Source of the DNA: a virus
IMG/VR virus record: IMGVR_UViG_3300002053_000002
Coordinates: 1 to 59,551 of that record
Reading direction: 5' to 3' (one strand)
DNA: 59,551 nucleotides
Shown: positions 30,804-39,380 of the stretch, piece by piece
How the letters are laid out: each line of letters starts with the position of its first letter
Numbering within the stretch: position 1 is the stretch's first letter
Position numbers and translations under genes: made by a program
The notes under the pieces: generated by a model
Told to the model about the DNA's origin: nothing
What the model saw: the letters and a program-made list of their open reading frames with translations, nothing else
Databases searched by the model: none

Positions 30804-31257
30804 GGAAAAGTTTTTAGACGCTGTAGAGCTTGCAAAGGTTATGGCAGAAACATCCCAATGTCTTAAGAAAAAAGTAGGTGCAGTCTTAATGTATAAAAAT
30901 ACAGGTGAGATTGTTGGAGTAGGTCATGGAGGGGCTGAAGTTCCATGTGAAAAATGTGTACGAAAAGAGTATGAATGGCAACAAGATGGATGTTGGGCTA
31001 TTCATGCTGAACCAAGAGCGATATTCGATTGCTTTAAAAATCTTGGATACAATACTGATCTAAGTGACTTTATTATGTTAGTTACTCATGGTCCTTGTGA
31101 TCAATGTTTAAAGTATATGCATCTATTTAAAATTCCTGTAGTGATCTACGATATAGAGTATCACAATGACTATACAAAATGGGAAGGAAAAATAGGTGTT
31201 GATACTGTAAAAAACCTTTTAGAAATATTTGATATAAAGGAGGAATTTCTAAGATGA
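30796..31257 (+). CDS. dCMP deaminase-like zinc enzyme
   Basis: 153 aa. The AIHAEPRAI motif (H-A-E) and GPCDQCLKYM (PCxxC) are the zinc and catalytic residues of the deoxycytidylate/cytidine deaminase family. A CEKC pair may bind a second zinc. A dCMP deaminase gives dUMP; with the neighbouring dCMP hydroxymethylase-like gene it would compete for dCMP, as in phage T4, where both enzymes are made. Overlaps its neighbour by 8 bases. Confidence 0.85.
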   Translation: MNKEKFLDAVELAKVMAETSQCLKKKVGAVLMYKNTGEIVGVGHGGAEVPCEKCVRKEYEWQQDGCWAIHAEPRAIFDCFKNLGYNTDLSDFIMLVTHGPCDQCLKYMHLFKIPVVIYDIEYHNDYTKWEGKIGVDTVKNLLEIFDIKEEFLR

Positions 31258-33110
31258 AGTTAAGCTATTATCAATATAAAGGTGATAAAGAAATAGCAGT
31301 TGATATAGAATCAAAGGACCCTTTACTAAAAGAAAAGGGTCCAGGTGTCTATCGTAAAGATGGATACGTTACTGGAGTTTCCTTTTCTAATGGAGAACTT
31401 TCAGAATATTATCCAATAAATCATTTTGATGTGACTCCTGAAAAAGCTAATTTAAATCGTAAATATATTATTGATCAGTTAAGTTCTAACAATCATAAAA
31501 TATTTGCCAATGGATTATACGACTTAGATTGGTTAATAAATTATGAAGGAATACCTGTTAATGGTGTATATAATGATGTCCAAATAGCTGAACCACTTAT
31601 TGATGAATATAAATTAACTTACAGTTTAGATTCCTTGGGTGAAGAATATTTAGGTATTGGAAAAAACTATAGGGATATTAAGGAGTATATGATTCATAAC
31701 GGTATAGAGTTTCCTAAAGGTAGGGTTGACAATAAAATATTGTATACTTTGCCAGCATTAGTTGTTGCACCTTATGGTGCACAAGATGCTTTACTTACTT
31801 ACAAAGTTTTTCAAAAACAAAAAAGATTATTGGAAGATCAAAACTTAATGAATGTATACGACATAGAGATGAGATTGTTTCCATTGCTTTTACAAATGAG
31901 AAGAACAGGTGTAAGGGTTGATAAAGAAAAGCTGTACAAAACAGGAATGCAACTTGATGATTTAAGGTACGATCTACAAGATGAATTAAATCAAATAGCT
32001 GGCAGAGAACTTAATGCGAACAGTGGAAAACAGTTAGAAAAATTGTTTTTGTCTATGGGACATCCTGTAGAATACAATGAACCTACTGAGTTAATGATAA
32101 TGAAAGGACAACTTAAAGGAAATCCAAAGTTTGATAAGGAAACATTAAGTAAAATGGATCATGATCTAGCTAAAAAAATATTAGAAATTAGACATATTTC
32201 CACTTTATTAAATATGTTTATACATCCTTATCCAGAATTAATGGTAGGTGATAGACTACATTGTAGCTTTAATCAATTAAGAAGTGATGATTATGGAACA
32301 GTAAGTGGAAGGTTCTCTTCATCAAATCCAAATTTACAGCAAGTTTCTGGAAAAAATGAAAACGAATATATACAACATGATAGTGAAGTATTGTCCGGTC
32401 AAGTTGTAAGAAAACTATTTGTTCCAGAGGAAGGTTGTGATTGGTTAAAGATGGACTGGTCACAAATTGAATATCGACTTATAGCACATTACGCTTCTGG
32501 AGAAGGTTCAGAGGTTATACGACAAAGATATATTAACGATCCAAACGTAGACTACCATGCTGAACTTATGGAAATGACAGGTATTGATGACCGTAAGGTT
32601 ATTAAGACACTAAACTTTGGAGCTGCTTATGGGATGGGAATTACATCTATGTCTAGAAAATATAATTGGGAACTTGAAGGTGCTAAGGCTGTTTATGAAA
32701 TGTATCATTCAAAAGTTCCATTCGTTAAAGAGACAGGAAGGAGAGTTGCATCAAAGGCAAAACGGTTTGGATACATAAGAACAATATTAAATCGTCGTGC
32801 TCGTATGCCACAGTCTGGAAAAGAATATATAATGTTTAATAGACTTATACAAGGTTCTGCAGCAGACATTATGAAAAAGTCTATGGTTGATGCTTATGAA
32901 GCTGGAGTATTCGACGTTCTAATTCCACACTTAACAGTCCATGATGAAATGGACTGTAGTATGCCAAGAACTGAAATAGGTAGGGATGCAGGCGAAGAAT
33001 TGAAACACATAATGGAAACAAGTATACGTCTAAGGGTTCCTGTAATAGTCGATGCAGAAATTGGTGAAAACTGGGGGGATCTAAAGGAATGGAAAATAGA
33101 GTATGTTTAA
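31254..33110 (+). CDS. Family A DNA polymerase with 3'-5' exonuclease
   Basis: 618 aa. The exonuclease domain has VDIESKD (D17, E19), IFANGLYDLDW and YGAQDALLTYK, so proofreading residues are present. The polymerase domain has motif A WLKMDWSQIEYRLIAHY (near residue 400), motif B DRKVIKTLNFGAAYG (near residue 450) and motif C LTVHDEMDC (near residue 562). No N-terminal 5' nuclease domain is present. Motif B has Phe at the position that controls dideoxynucleotide sensitivity, as in E. coli Pol I. It probably copies the phage genome with modified dCTP. Confidence 0.95.
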   Translation: MKLSYYQYKGDKEIAVDIESKDPLLKEKGPGVYRKDGYVTGVSFSNGELSEYYPINHFDVTPEKANLNRKYIIDQLSSNNHKIFANGLYDLDWLINYEGIPVNGVYNDVQIAEPLIDEYKLTYSLDSLGEEYLGIGKNYRDIKEYMIHNGIEFPKGRVDNKILYTLPALVVAPYGAQDALLTYKVFQKQKRLLEDQNLMNVYDIEMRLFPLLLQMRRTGVRVDKEKLYKTGMQLDDLRYDLQDELNQIAGRELNANSGKQLEKLFLSMGHPVEYNEPTELMIMKGQLKGNPKFDKETLSKMDHDLAKKILEIRHISTLLNMFIHPYPELMVGDRLHCSFNQLRSDDYGTVSGRFSSSNPNLQQVSGKNENEYIQHDSEVLSGQVVRKLFVPEEGCDWLKMDWSQIEYRLIAHYASGEGSEVIRQRYINDPNVDYHAELMEMTGIDDRKVIKTLNFGAAYGMGITSMSRKYNWELEGAKAVYEMYHSKVPFVKETGRRVASKAKRFGYIRTILNRRARMPQSGKEYIMFNRLIQGSAADIMKKSMVDAYEAGVFDVLIPHLTVHDEMDCSMPRTEIGRDAGEELKHIMETSIRLRVPVIVDAEIGENWGDLKEWKIEYV

Positions 33111-33268
33111 TTCATAGATACAAGTTTGTAAAGTATTCTGGAGTTCATAACTATTATGAATGTAAGAAATGTAAACATAGAATTTTTAAAAGAAGAATGC
33201 TTGAAGGTTATAGTCCTATAGATTATGATTGGCTAAACGAAAACAAAAAGGAGAAAAAGGATGGGTGA
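33089..33268 (+). CDS. Small zinc-knuckle protein
   Basis: 59 aa, ATG 33089 to TGA 33268, overlapping the polymerase end by 22 bases and the next gene start by 8. One CKKCKH motif at residues 25-30 and a basic tail (HRIFKRRM, then NENKKEKKDG). Phage genomes often carry such YYECKKC-type short proteins of unknown role. The dense overlap and coding-like composition support it. Confidence 0.55.
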   Translation: MENRVCLIHRYKFVKYSGVHNYYECKKCKHRIFKRRMLEGYSPIDYDWLNENKKEKKDG

Positions 33269-33938
33269 AAAAGCACACTTAGTTACACAAAATTTAATTG
33301 GTGCTGTAAGATGGGCAATAGAAGCTCCGCATACAGTTATCAAAGAGGATAAAGGCGGGGATGGAAAAACAACTTGGAGTGAAAAGGCTTTACAAGATCT
33401 TTCAGATACCCTTAATCGTATTCCGGGAGATTTTCCTGAAGCAGCTCGCAGAGGAGTGGAGTTTGAGAAAAAAGTTTATGCAGTTGCAAATAATGATTCT
33501 ATTGGAGGTTCAATCCACTTTCAAAAAGTTTGCAGTGAAGTAAAAGGTTTTTCCTTTGGAAAGAAAGGTGGAATAACTAAAGATATAGAAGGTTACAAGT
33601 GTTATCTTTATGCAAAGTATGATGCAGTAAAGGAAAAGGATAAAGAAATTACTTTTATAAAAGACATTAAGACAACTGGCTCTTATAAAAAGAATAAGTA
33701 CGTTAAAGGCGTCCAGCATAAACTCTATTGTTATATTACAAAGTGTAAAGACTTTGAATATATAATAGCTGAATGGGATGAGTATCCAAAAATAAAGGAC
33801 ATTCACATAGAAAAATTTCGCGTAAACAATTTTGACCTTTTGGAATTGGAAATAAATCGAGAAATAATAGAATGTTTTGAAGCAATAAAGGAATTTGGTC
33901 TTTGGGAAGCTTATCGAGAAAAATATTGTTTGTATTAG
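33261..33938 (+). CDS. PD-(D/E)XK nuclease (RecB/Cas4-like)
   Basis: 225 aa. YAKYDAV, then IKDIKTTGS and GVQHKLYCYIT form the D, D-x-K and Q motif series of RecB/Cas4-type PD-(D/E)XK nucleases. FEKKVYA gives the upstream acidic residue. It lies between the polymerase and an SNF2 helicase, so it probably acts as a recombination or end-processing exonuclease. No Fe-S Cys cluster is visible, unlike typical Cas4. Confidence 0.75.
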   Translation: MGEKAHLVTQNLIGAVRWAIEAPHTVIKEDKGGDGKTTWSEKALQDLSDTLNRIPGDFPEAARRGVEFEKKVYAVANNDSIGGSIHFQKVCSEVKGFSFGKKGGITKDIEGYKCYLYAKYDAVKEKDKEITFIKDIKTTGSYKKNKYVKGVQHKLYCYITKCKDFEYIIAEWDEYPKIKDIHIEKFRVNNFDLLELEINREIIECFEAIKEFGLWEAYREKYCLY

Positions 33939-33947
33939 AGGTATAGT

Positions 33948-35594
33948 ATGAAAACAATTTCTTTAAAGAAAATTCCTCCGATGTACGAACATCAAATACA
34001 AGCAAAAGAATTTATATCAGACAAAAGTTGTTTTGCTTTATTTATGGAACAGGGTACAGGTAAATCGAAAGTTGCTATAGAAAAATCAAGTTTACTGTAT
34101 ATGCAAGATAAGATAGACGCTGTAATTATTATAAGTCCAAATGCTGTCAAAAGTCAATGGATAGAGGAACAATATGAAGAGCATTGTATTATAAAAGAAT
34201 GGAATGGAATTGAATGGAATGGAGGAAAGACAAAGAAATTTAAAAACGAATTTGAAAAATATGTTTCAGATAAGAATAAATTATTTGTTTTTTCTACTAA
34301 CGTTGAAGCCTTTCAGTCGGATACAATAGATTTATATATAAAATACATATTGGATAATAGAAAAGTATTTGTAATAATTGACGAAAGTACAAAGATTAAA
34401 AACGGTAGAAGAAAACCTGTAAGGGGAAAACGTGGAGGTGCTAAAAGAACAAATAAAATTCTTGACATGTTTGCAGGTGTAGAGTATAAAACTATACTTA
34501 CAGGTACACCAACACCAAATAATCCTTTTGATCTTTGGAGTCAATTTGAATTTTTACAAAAGAACTTTTTTGGTATGGACTACTTTTACTTTGAACATCA
34601 TTATGGAATTATGATACAGAAATCTACAAATGAAGGTAGAAGATATTTTACTGTACTTGATGAAAAGACTTTTAGCTTTATTAAAAATAGATTAAAGAAG
34701 GAGGAAAAATTAACTAACCAAAAGTTACAAGAAATTTCAATACAATTTGGTATGAAAACAAAAGACATTTTACAAGTAAGAAGAATGGATGAGTTTGCTT
34801 CATACAAAAACTTACCAGAGTTGAAAGACAAAATAAAAGAAATCACTTTCTTTGTAAAGAAAGAAGATTGTTTAGATTTACCTGATAAAGTTTACGAAAA
34901 ATTGTACTGTGATTTAAGTAAGGAACAAAAGAAAATCTATGAAGAAATTAAAAAGGATATGTATTCAGAGTATCAAGGAAAAGAAATAAATATAGTAAAC
35001 AAAGTTGTAATGTATTTAAGGTTACAAATGGTTACTGGAGGATTATTTCCTTACGCTGAAACAACTATAAAAGTAAATTCAGATGGCGATGAATTCTTTG
35101 ACTCTACTTTTGAATATGAATACATAGAAAGTAACAATAAAATAAAAGTTTTATTGGAAGATTTAGAAACTGTTCCTAAAGAAACTTTCATAATTATTTG
35201 GGCAAGGTTCAGAGGAGAAATAGACTTAATAACTGAAAAAGTTTCTCAAGCAGGATACACTTGTGAAAAATATTATGGAGGAAGTTCGTATGAGATTATT
35301 GAAAGATTTAAGAAAAAAGAATTTCAAATATTGATAGCAAGTACATTAAAAGGAGGGGAAGGATTAAATTTACAGCTTTCAACTTTACAATATTTTTATA
35401 GTAATTCACATAAGGCTGATTCAAGGTTACAAGCTGAGGATAGATCTCATAGAATTGGTCAGACAAACAAAGTACTTTATAAAGATATTATATGTAAGAA
35501 CACTGTCGATGTTCGAATCTATGAAGTGTTAAAGCGTAAAGAAAATCTTATAAACTACTTTAGAACAAACCCAGATAATTTTTTGGAGGATTAA
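33948..35594 (+). CDS. SNF2-family DNA helicase/translocase
   Basis: 548 aa. Walker A FMEQGTGKSKVA (K39), motif Ia VIIISPNAVKSQW, DEAH-type motif IIDESTKIKNGRRKP, motif III LTGTPTPNNPFDLW, motif V STLKGGEGLNLQL and motif VI AEDRSHRIGQTNKV are diagnostic for SNF2. It translocates on double-stranded DNA. It is directly followed by a VRR-NUC-type nuclease gene, a common phage pair for recombination or replication fork processing. Confidence 0.93.
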   Translation: MKTISLKKIPPMYEHQIQAKEFISDKSCFALFMEQGTGKSKVAIEKSSLLYMQDKIDAVIIISPNAVKSQWIEEQYEEHCIIKEWNGIEWNGGKTKKFKNEFEKYVSDKNKLFVFSTNVEAFQSDTIDLYIKYILDNRKVFVIIDESTKIKNGRRKPVRGKRGGAKRTNKILDMFAGVEYKTILTGTPTPNNPFDLWSQFEFLQKNFFGMDYFYFEHHYGIMIQKSTNEGRRYFTVLDEKTFSFIKNRLKKEEKLTNQKLQEISIQFGMKTKDILQVRRMDEFASYKNLPELKDKIKEITFFVKKEDCLDLPDKVYEKLYCDLSKEQKKIYEEIKKDMYSEYQGKEINIVNKVVMYLRLQMVTGGLFPYAETTIKVNSDGDEFFDSTFEYEYIESNNKIKVLLEDLETVPKETFIIIWARFRGEIDLITEKVSQAGYTCEKYYGGSSYEIIERFKKKEFQILIASTLKGGEGLNLQLSTLQYFYSNSHKADSRLQAEDRSHRIGQTNKVLYKDIICKNTVDVRIYEVLKRKENLINYFRTNPDNFLED

Positions 35595-35951
35595 ATGACT
35601 GAATCTGAAGTGTATAAAAAAATGGTATCGCCTTTACTAATAAGGGAAGGTGTTTTCTTTTTCCGTGTAGAAAGTAAAAGGTTACCAGACATTTATACAG
35701 CTAAAAATGATAATATACTTTGGATAGAATTAAAATGTTCAAAGGAACCTTATCATTCAGAAGTAATAAAACCAGACTGGAGGCCAGGACAGTTAGCATG
35801 GATAAAAGAGAATAAGCGTTTTGGAAATCGCAATAGTATTTGTCTATGTTTATATGACTATGGTAAACTTTATTTCTTACCACCAAAAGAAAGTTATATA
35901 AGAAAACAGTTAGCTTGTCAGCGAGAGTTTTATTTTAATATTTATAAATAA
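35595..35951 (+). CDS. VRR-NUC-type nuclease
   Basis: 118 aa. FFFRVESKRLPDIY, then ILWIELKCSK and WRPGQLAWIKEN give the PD, E-x-K and Q/helix pattern of stand-alone VRR-NUC PD-(D/E)XK nucleases, which resolve branched DNA. It begins one base after the SNF2 stop, so the two are almost certainly co-translated. Confidence 0.85.
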   Translation: MTESEVYKKMVSPLLIREGVFFFRVESKRLPDIYTAKNDNILWIELKCSKEPYHSEVIKPDWRPGQLAWIKENKRFGNRNSICLCLYDYGKLYFLPPKESYIRKQLACQREFYFNIYK

Positions 35952-35961
35952 GGAGAGCAAT

Positions 35962-36288
35962 ATGAAATGTCAACATTGTGGAAATGAACTTGAGATAGGT
36001 TATGATAAAGCAATTAGTGATAATGATATCTCTGTCCATTACGAACCAAAAGATTTTTATCAAAAAGAATTAGAAAAGAAGTATGAAGGTTTTTACAGAA
36101 GCTCAGATGAAAAAGTTGTATTGGGTCTTTGCGGAGGAATAGCACATAAATTTGATATTCCTGTTTCTACTGTAAGGGTTGGAATGTTTATAGCTATGTT
36201 CTTTATATTTGGATTTATTTATGCTATAGGATTTTTTCTACCACAAATCCCTACTAAAAACAAAAGTAGAGAGATGGTAAGAGTATGA
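35962..36288 (+). CDS. PspC-domain membrane protein with N-terminal CxxC
   Basis: 108 aa. The second half RSSDEKVVLGLCGGIAHKFD (20 residues) and the following PVSTVRVGMFIAMFF match the PspC domain of the phage-shock response, ending in one or two tight transmembrane helices and FFLP. A single CQHCG knuckle opens the protein. PspC proteins sense or stabilise inner membrane stress in the host. In a phage it may guard the membrane against damage during infection. Overlaps the next start by 4 bases. Confidence 0.85.
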   Translation: MKCQHCGNELEIGYDKAISDNDISVHYEPKDFYQKELEKKYEGFYRSSDEKVVLGLCGGIAHKFDIPVSTVRVGMFIAMFFIFGFIYAIGFFLPQIPTKNKSREMVRV

Positions 36289-36554
36289 AGAATTTAGTAA
36301 CTAAATTGGAAAAGGAGTTTATGGAAAAGGACAACTTAACTTTTGAAAATTGGCTTTCTTTTATTTCACTATGTGATAGAAGAGTAACCTTAATGAAAGA
36401 AATTTTAGAGACAAAAACCTTGTTAGAACAAAAGGAAAACGAACTTGTAGTGTTACATGAAACTAGTTTTCCAGAGTTTTTTACTAACGTAAATATCTCT
36501 GAAATTAAAATAAGTTCAAATAAAATAGAAATAATAGGAGGAAATAATGACTGA
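36285..36554 (+). CDS. Hypothetical protein, partial paralogue of the next gene
   Basis: 89 aa. A helical N-terminus with LLEQKENELVVLHE leads into FPEFFTNVNISEIKIS, which parallels KKEELEKVSREYIPELFDSI followed by GVSKLTLSS in the next gene. It appears to be a shortened copy of that family lacking the C-terminal 90 residues. Ends inside the next gene by 8 bases. Function unknown. Confidence 0.65.
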   Translation: MKNLVTKLEKEFMEKDNLTFENWLSFISLCDRRVTLMKEILETKTLLEQKENELVVLHETSFPEFFTNVNISEIKISSNKIEIIGGNND

Positions 36555-37092
36555 CTTATTTAATGAACAGTCTGAGGTATCACAAGATTCCTTAGAACTA
36601 TTGTCGGATCTTTGTAATAAACAAAGAACTCTTGCAATAGAGATTGAAGGTATTGAACAAAGTCTTAAAAACAAAAAAGAAGAACTGGAAAAAGTTTCAA
36701 GGGAATATATTCCAGAGCTTTTTGATTCAATTGGAGTATCTAAACTAACACTTTCCTCAGGTGAGGAAGTAATAGTTGAAGATAAAATTAAAGCAAGCAT
36801 TTCAAACAAGAACTATGTTGAAGCCTACAGAAACATGGTTAATGCTGAAGGAGGTGACGTAGAGGCAGAAGAACGTATTAATGCTCTATTTAAGTCAGAG
36901 ATAGTTATTGATGAAAATGAAATGGATGAAGAAGTATTTGACTACTTACTTGAAAATGATGTTGCTTATGAAAGTAAGAAAAGCATCCATCATCAAACAC
37001 TGTCTAAGTATTGTCGTACAAAGCTAGAATCTGGTGAAAAAATACCAGAAGGAATCTCAGTATATCAGTACAGAGAAACAAAAATTAAATAA
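36547..37092 (+). CDS. Phage replication/recombination-associated protein of unknown function
   Basis: 181 aa. N-terminal coiled coil (IEIEGIEQSLKNKKEELEKV), a short beta region (LTLSSGEEVIVEDKI) and a helical C-terminus ending in EGISVYQYRETKIK. Such proteins commonly sit beside the phage SSB-like gene, as here (25 bases upstream of it). They may act with ssDNA-binding protein. No enzymatic motif. Confidence 0.7.
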   Translation: MTDLFNEQSEVSQDSLELLSDLCNKQRTLAIEIEGIEQSLKNKKEELEKVSREYIPELFDSIGVSKLTLSSGEEVIVEDKIKASISNKNYVEAYRNMVNAEGGDVEAEERINALFKSEIVIDENEMDEEVFDYLLENDVAYESKKSIHHQTLSKYCRTKLESGEKIPEGISVYQYRETKIK

Positions 37093-37117
37093 TAAAATTA
37101 AATGATAGGAGAAAACC

Positions 37118-37864
37118 ATGAGTAAAGAAGTTGCGAAAAAAGAAAGTACAGAAATTGCAGAATTAGGATTGTTCGAAGGAATGGATTCAGGGTTCGAAGG
37201 AACAAGTAGCCAAACTTTTAAGACACCCTTCCTAAAAATTATTCAATCACTAAGTCCAGAACGTAAGAAAAATAATCCACAGTTTTTAGAAAATGCTGAG
37301 GAAGGACATTTTTGTAACTCGGCGACAAGAGAACTTTATGACTCAATCAATGTTGTTATTCTAAAGATGGAACATACACTTGTGGTATGGCGTCCAGAGA
37401 GAGGTGGGTTTGTTGGAAGATATCCAAAAACTCCAGAAAACGAACAAGCAATTGTCGCTGACCAATCAGGTGTACAAAAATGGGATGCTGAAGGAAATGA
37501 GATTGTTGATACAATAGAATTCTATTGTTTAAACATAGATAATCCCTCAGACATTTTTGTATTTCCCGTTTCAACTGCTTCATTGAAACATGCAAAATCA
37601 TTTGCAACAAGATTAAAATTGCTTAAGCACAATAGCAAACCTGTTAATGTTACATGGGCTGGTGTTTGGAAACTTTCAACTATTGAAGAATCTAACGATA
37701 AAGGTTCTTGGTTTACAATAGGTGCAACGCCTGAGTTTCTACGATTCATAACAGCGGAAGAAAAAGATAACCTTATTCTTCCTGCTAAGGAAATGTTAAA
37801 AGGTGCAGAAACTGACTATACAATAATAGAAAGTTCAGGATCTGAAGAAGACGTAGAATACTAA
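37118..37864 (+). CDS. Candidate single-stranded DNA-binding protein
   Basis: 248 aa behind AGGAGAAAACC. FKTPFLKIIQSLSPERKK and VVWRPERGGFVGRYP are features of a large family of phage proteins often placed in replication operons. The C-terminus is acidic (SSGSEEDVEY), the hallmark of SSBs that recruit partners through the tail. It lies between the nuclease/helicase genes and the ligase. Fold not proven from sequence. Confidence 0.6.
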   Translation: MSKEVAKKESTEIAELGLFEGMDSGFEGTSSQTFKTPFLKIIQSLSPERKKNNPQFLENAEEGHFCNSATRELYDSINVVILKMEHTLVVWRPERGGFVGRYPKTPENEQAIVADQSGVQKWDAEGNEIVDTIEFYCLNIDNPSDIFVFPVSTASLKHAKSFATRLKLLKHNSKPVNVTWAGVWKLSTIEESNDKGSWFTIGATPEFLRFITAEEKDNLILPAKEMLKGAETDYTIIESSGSEEDVEY

Positions 37865-37870
37865 AATTAC

Positions 37871-37902
37871 AAGGGGTACAGATTATTCTGTACCCCTTAT
37901 TT
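37871..37902 (+). terminator. Terminator/attenuator between SSB candidate and ligase
   Basis: A perfect 11-bp stem (37871-37881 with 37888-37898; core GGGGTACAG) has a six-base loop, followed by ATTT. It would end most transcripts after the SSB-like gene, which keeps ligase at a lower level. Confidence 0.82.
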
Positions 37903-37915
37903 AAAAGGAGAAATT

Positions 37916-39202
37916 ATGGAAACTATATTAGAAAGTATGACTCAACTTATACACTTTTGTTCACAGGACAATAGCAAGTATTGGAAGATACAAGTAATTG
38001 CTAAATTTGAAAAGTGTGCAAGACTCTTAGCACTTATATATAATCCAATGATAAATTTTTATGTTACTTCTGATAGAATAGAATCTTTGTTGTATGAAGA
38101 AAATGAAAAGTATAAAATAGAATTAAGACAAGGATATAATATATTTGATCTACTTACAGACTTGAGTTCAAGGAGAATAACAGGCGATACAGCAATAGCA
38201 CATTGCGTAAGTTTTATAGAACAAAACGGACTGTATGAAGCAACAATATTAAAAATATTAGACAAAGATCTTTCATGTGGAATATCTGTAAAAACAATAA
38301 ATGAAGCTTTTCCAAATTTAATTTCTGAGTTTTTAGTTCCTCTGGGAAAAGATTATGAAGAAGGAATGTGTGACTTTAAGGAAGATGATTGGTATGCAAG
38401 TAGAAAACTTGATGGTGTCCGTTGCTTAGCGTTCGTATTTAAGGATGAAGTAAGGTTTTATTCTAGACATGGAAAAGAATTTTTTACACTAGATAAGCTG
38501 AGTGAAGATATATTAAACAATTATCCAGTAAATAATATACAGTTAGGAGGACAAATATTAGATGGAGAAATATGTGTTGTGGATGAAAATGGTAATGAAG
38601 ATTTTGAATCCATTATGAAACTTATAAGAAGAAAAAATTATACTATTGAGAGTCCAAAGTTTTTTGTATTTGATAAATATAGTACACAAGAATTTGATGA
38701 TACAGAAACTGAAACAGTATTTACAAAAAGATACGATGAGCTTGCAAATAATGTTAAGGATTGTAAGTTTATAGAGCTTGTTGATCAAACTTTAATCTAC
38801 TCTAAAAAAGAACTTAGCTTATTAATTGAAAGTATTCCAAGTGAATGGGAAGGTTTAATGTTGAGAAAAAATTGTACAACAAAGTTTAAAAGATCCAATG
38901 AACTTTTAAAAGTAAAGCCTTTCTATGATGATGAATATGTTGTAGTGGATACAGTTGTAGGAACTAAAGTTATAGATGGTATACAACAAGATTGTTGTGG
39001 AAACATTGTAATTGAACATAGTGGATTTAAACAAAGGGTTGGAAGTGGATTAACAGATTCACAAAGAATTTCTTGGTACAAGCATCCAAGTTTAATTGTT
39101 GGGAAAACTGTAACCGTCCGTTATTTCTCTGAAATAGAAGATGAAAATGGAGAAATAAGTTTAAGATTTCCTTCTTTGAAATGTGTTTATCAAAAATTGT
39201 AA
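37916..39202 (+). CDS. ATP-dependent DNA ligase
   Basis: 428 aa. The adenylation motif I is YASRKLDGVRCLA (Lys near residue 163), motif III FYSRHGKEF, motif IV ILDGEICVVDENG, motif IIIa FFVFDK and motif V WEGLMLRKN with LLKVKPF. The length and N-terminal helical domain fit phage T4/T7-like ligases. It seals nicks after replication and repair. Last replication gene of the plus-strand block; separated by the hairpin at 37871. Confidence 0.95.
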   Translation: METILESMTQLIHFCSQDNSKYWKIQVIAKFEKCARLLALIYNPMINFYVTSDRIESLLYEENEKYKIELRQGYNIFDLLTDLSSRRITGDTAIAHCVSFIEQNGLYEATILKILDKDLSCGISVKTINEAFPNLISEFLVPLGKDYEEGMCDFKEDDWYASRKLDGVRCLAFVFKDEVRFYSRHGKEFFTLDKLSEDILNNYPVNNIQLGGQILDGEICVVDENGNEDFESIMKLIRRKNYTIESPKFFVFDKYSTQEFDDTETETVFTKRYDELANNVKDCKFIELVDQTLIYSKKELSLLIESIPSEWEGLMLRKNCTTKFKRSNELLKVKPFYDDEYVVVDTVVGTKVIDGIQQDCCGNIVIEHSGFKQRVGSGLTDSQRISWYKHPSLIVGKTVTVRYFSEIEDENGEISLRFPSLKCVYQKL

Positions 39203-39269
39203 TAATTTTGTTAGTAATAGTATAACACTATAAAAGTATAAAATCCCGACATACAAACTAACGTGGGGT
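39203..39269 (+). promoter_or_regulatory. Intergenic region with possible promoter upstream of repeat copy 2
   Basis: Very AT-rich. TTGTTA (39208-39213) and TATAAA lie 15 bases apart, so this is a weak promoter candidate. AACACTATAAAAGTATAA (39224-39241) is an exact 18-bp repeat of 14546-14563. AAACTAACGTGGGG (39256-39269) is the exact reverse complement of a segment upstream of repeat copy 1. Confidence 0.35.
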
Positions 39270-39299
39270 TAAAATAAACTGCCGTCTGGGACAGATGAG
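39270..39299 (+). repeat. 30-bp exact direct repeat, copy 2
   Basis: Identical to 13338-13367. The GTCTG/CAGAT hairpin is inside the repeat; here ACTG before and CAGT after (39303) could extend the stem through an internal loop. It precedes a terminator-like hairpin, so it may be part of a short RNA. The two copies flank the whole early/replication region. Confidence 0.9.
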
Positions 39300-39317
39300 C
39301 CAGTACAATTTTACAAA

Positions 39318-39355
39318 AACCCCTGTATTATAAGGTTTTTACCTGTACAGGGGTT
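39318..39355 (-). terminator. Terminator at the end of the minus-strand tail operon
   Basis: A 10-bp perfect stem (39318-39327 with 39346-39355; AACCCCTGTA) has a small inner hairpin (AGGT/ACCT) in its loop. On the minus strand it is followed by TTTTG, which suits termination of late transcripts that pass 39814. It may also work weakly on the plus strand. Confidence 0.75.
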
Positions 39356-39380
39356 AATTAAAATATATAAGGAGTATATA

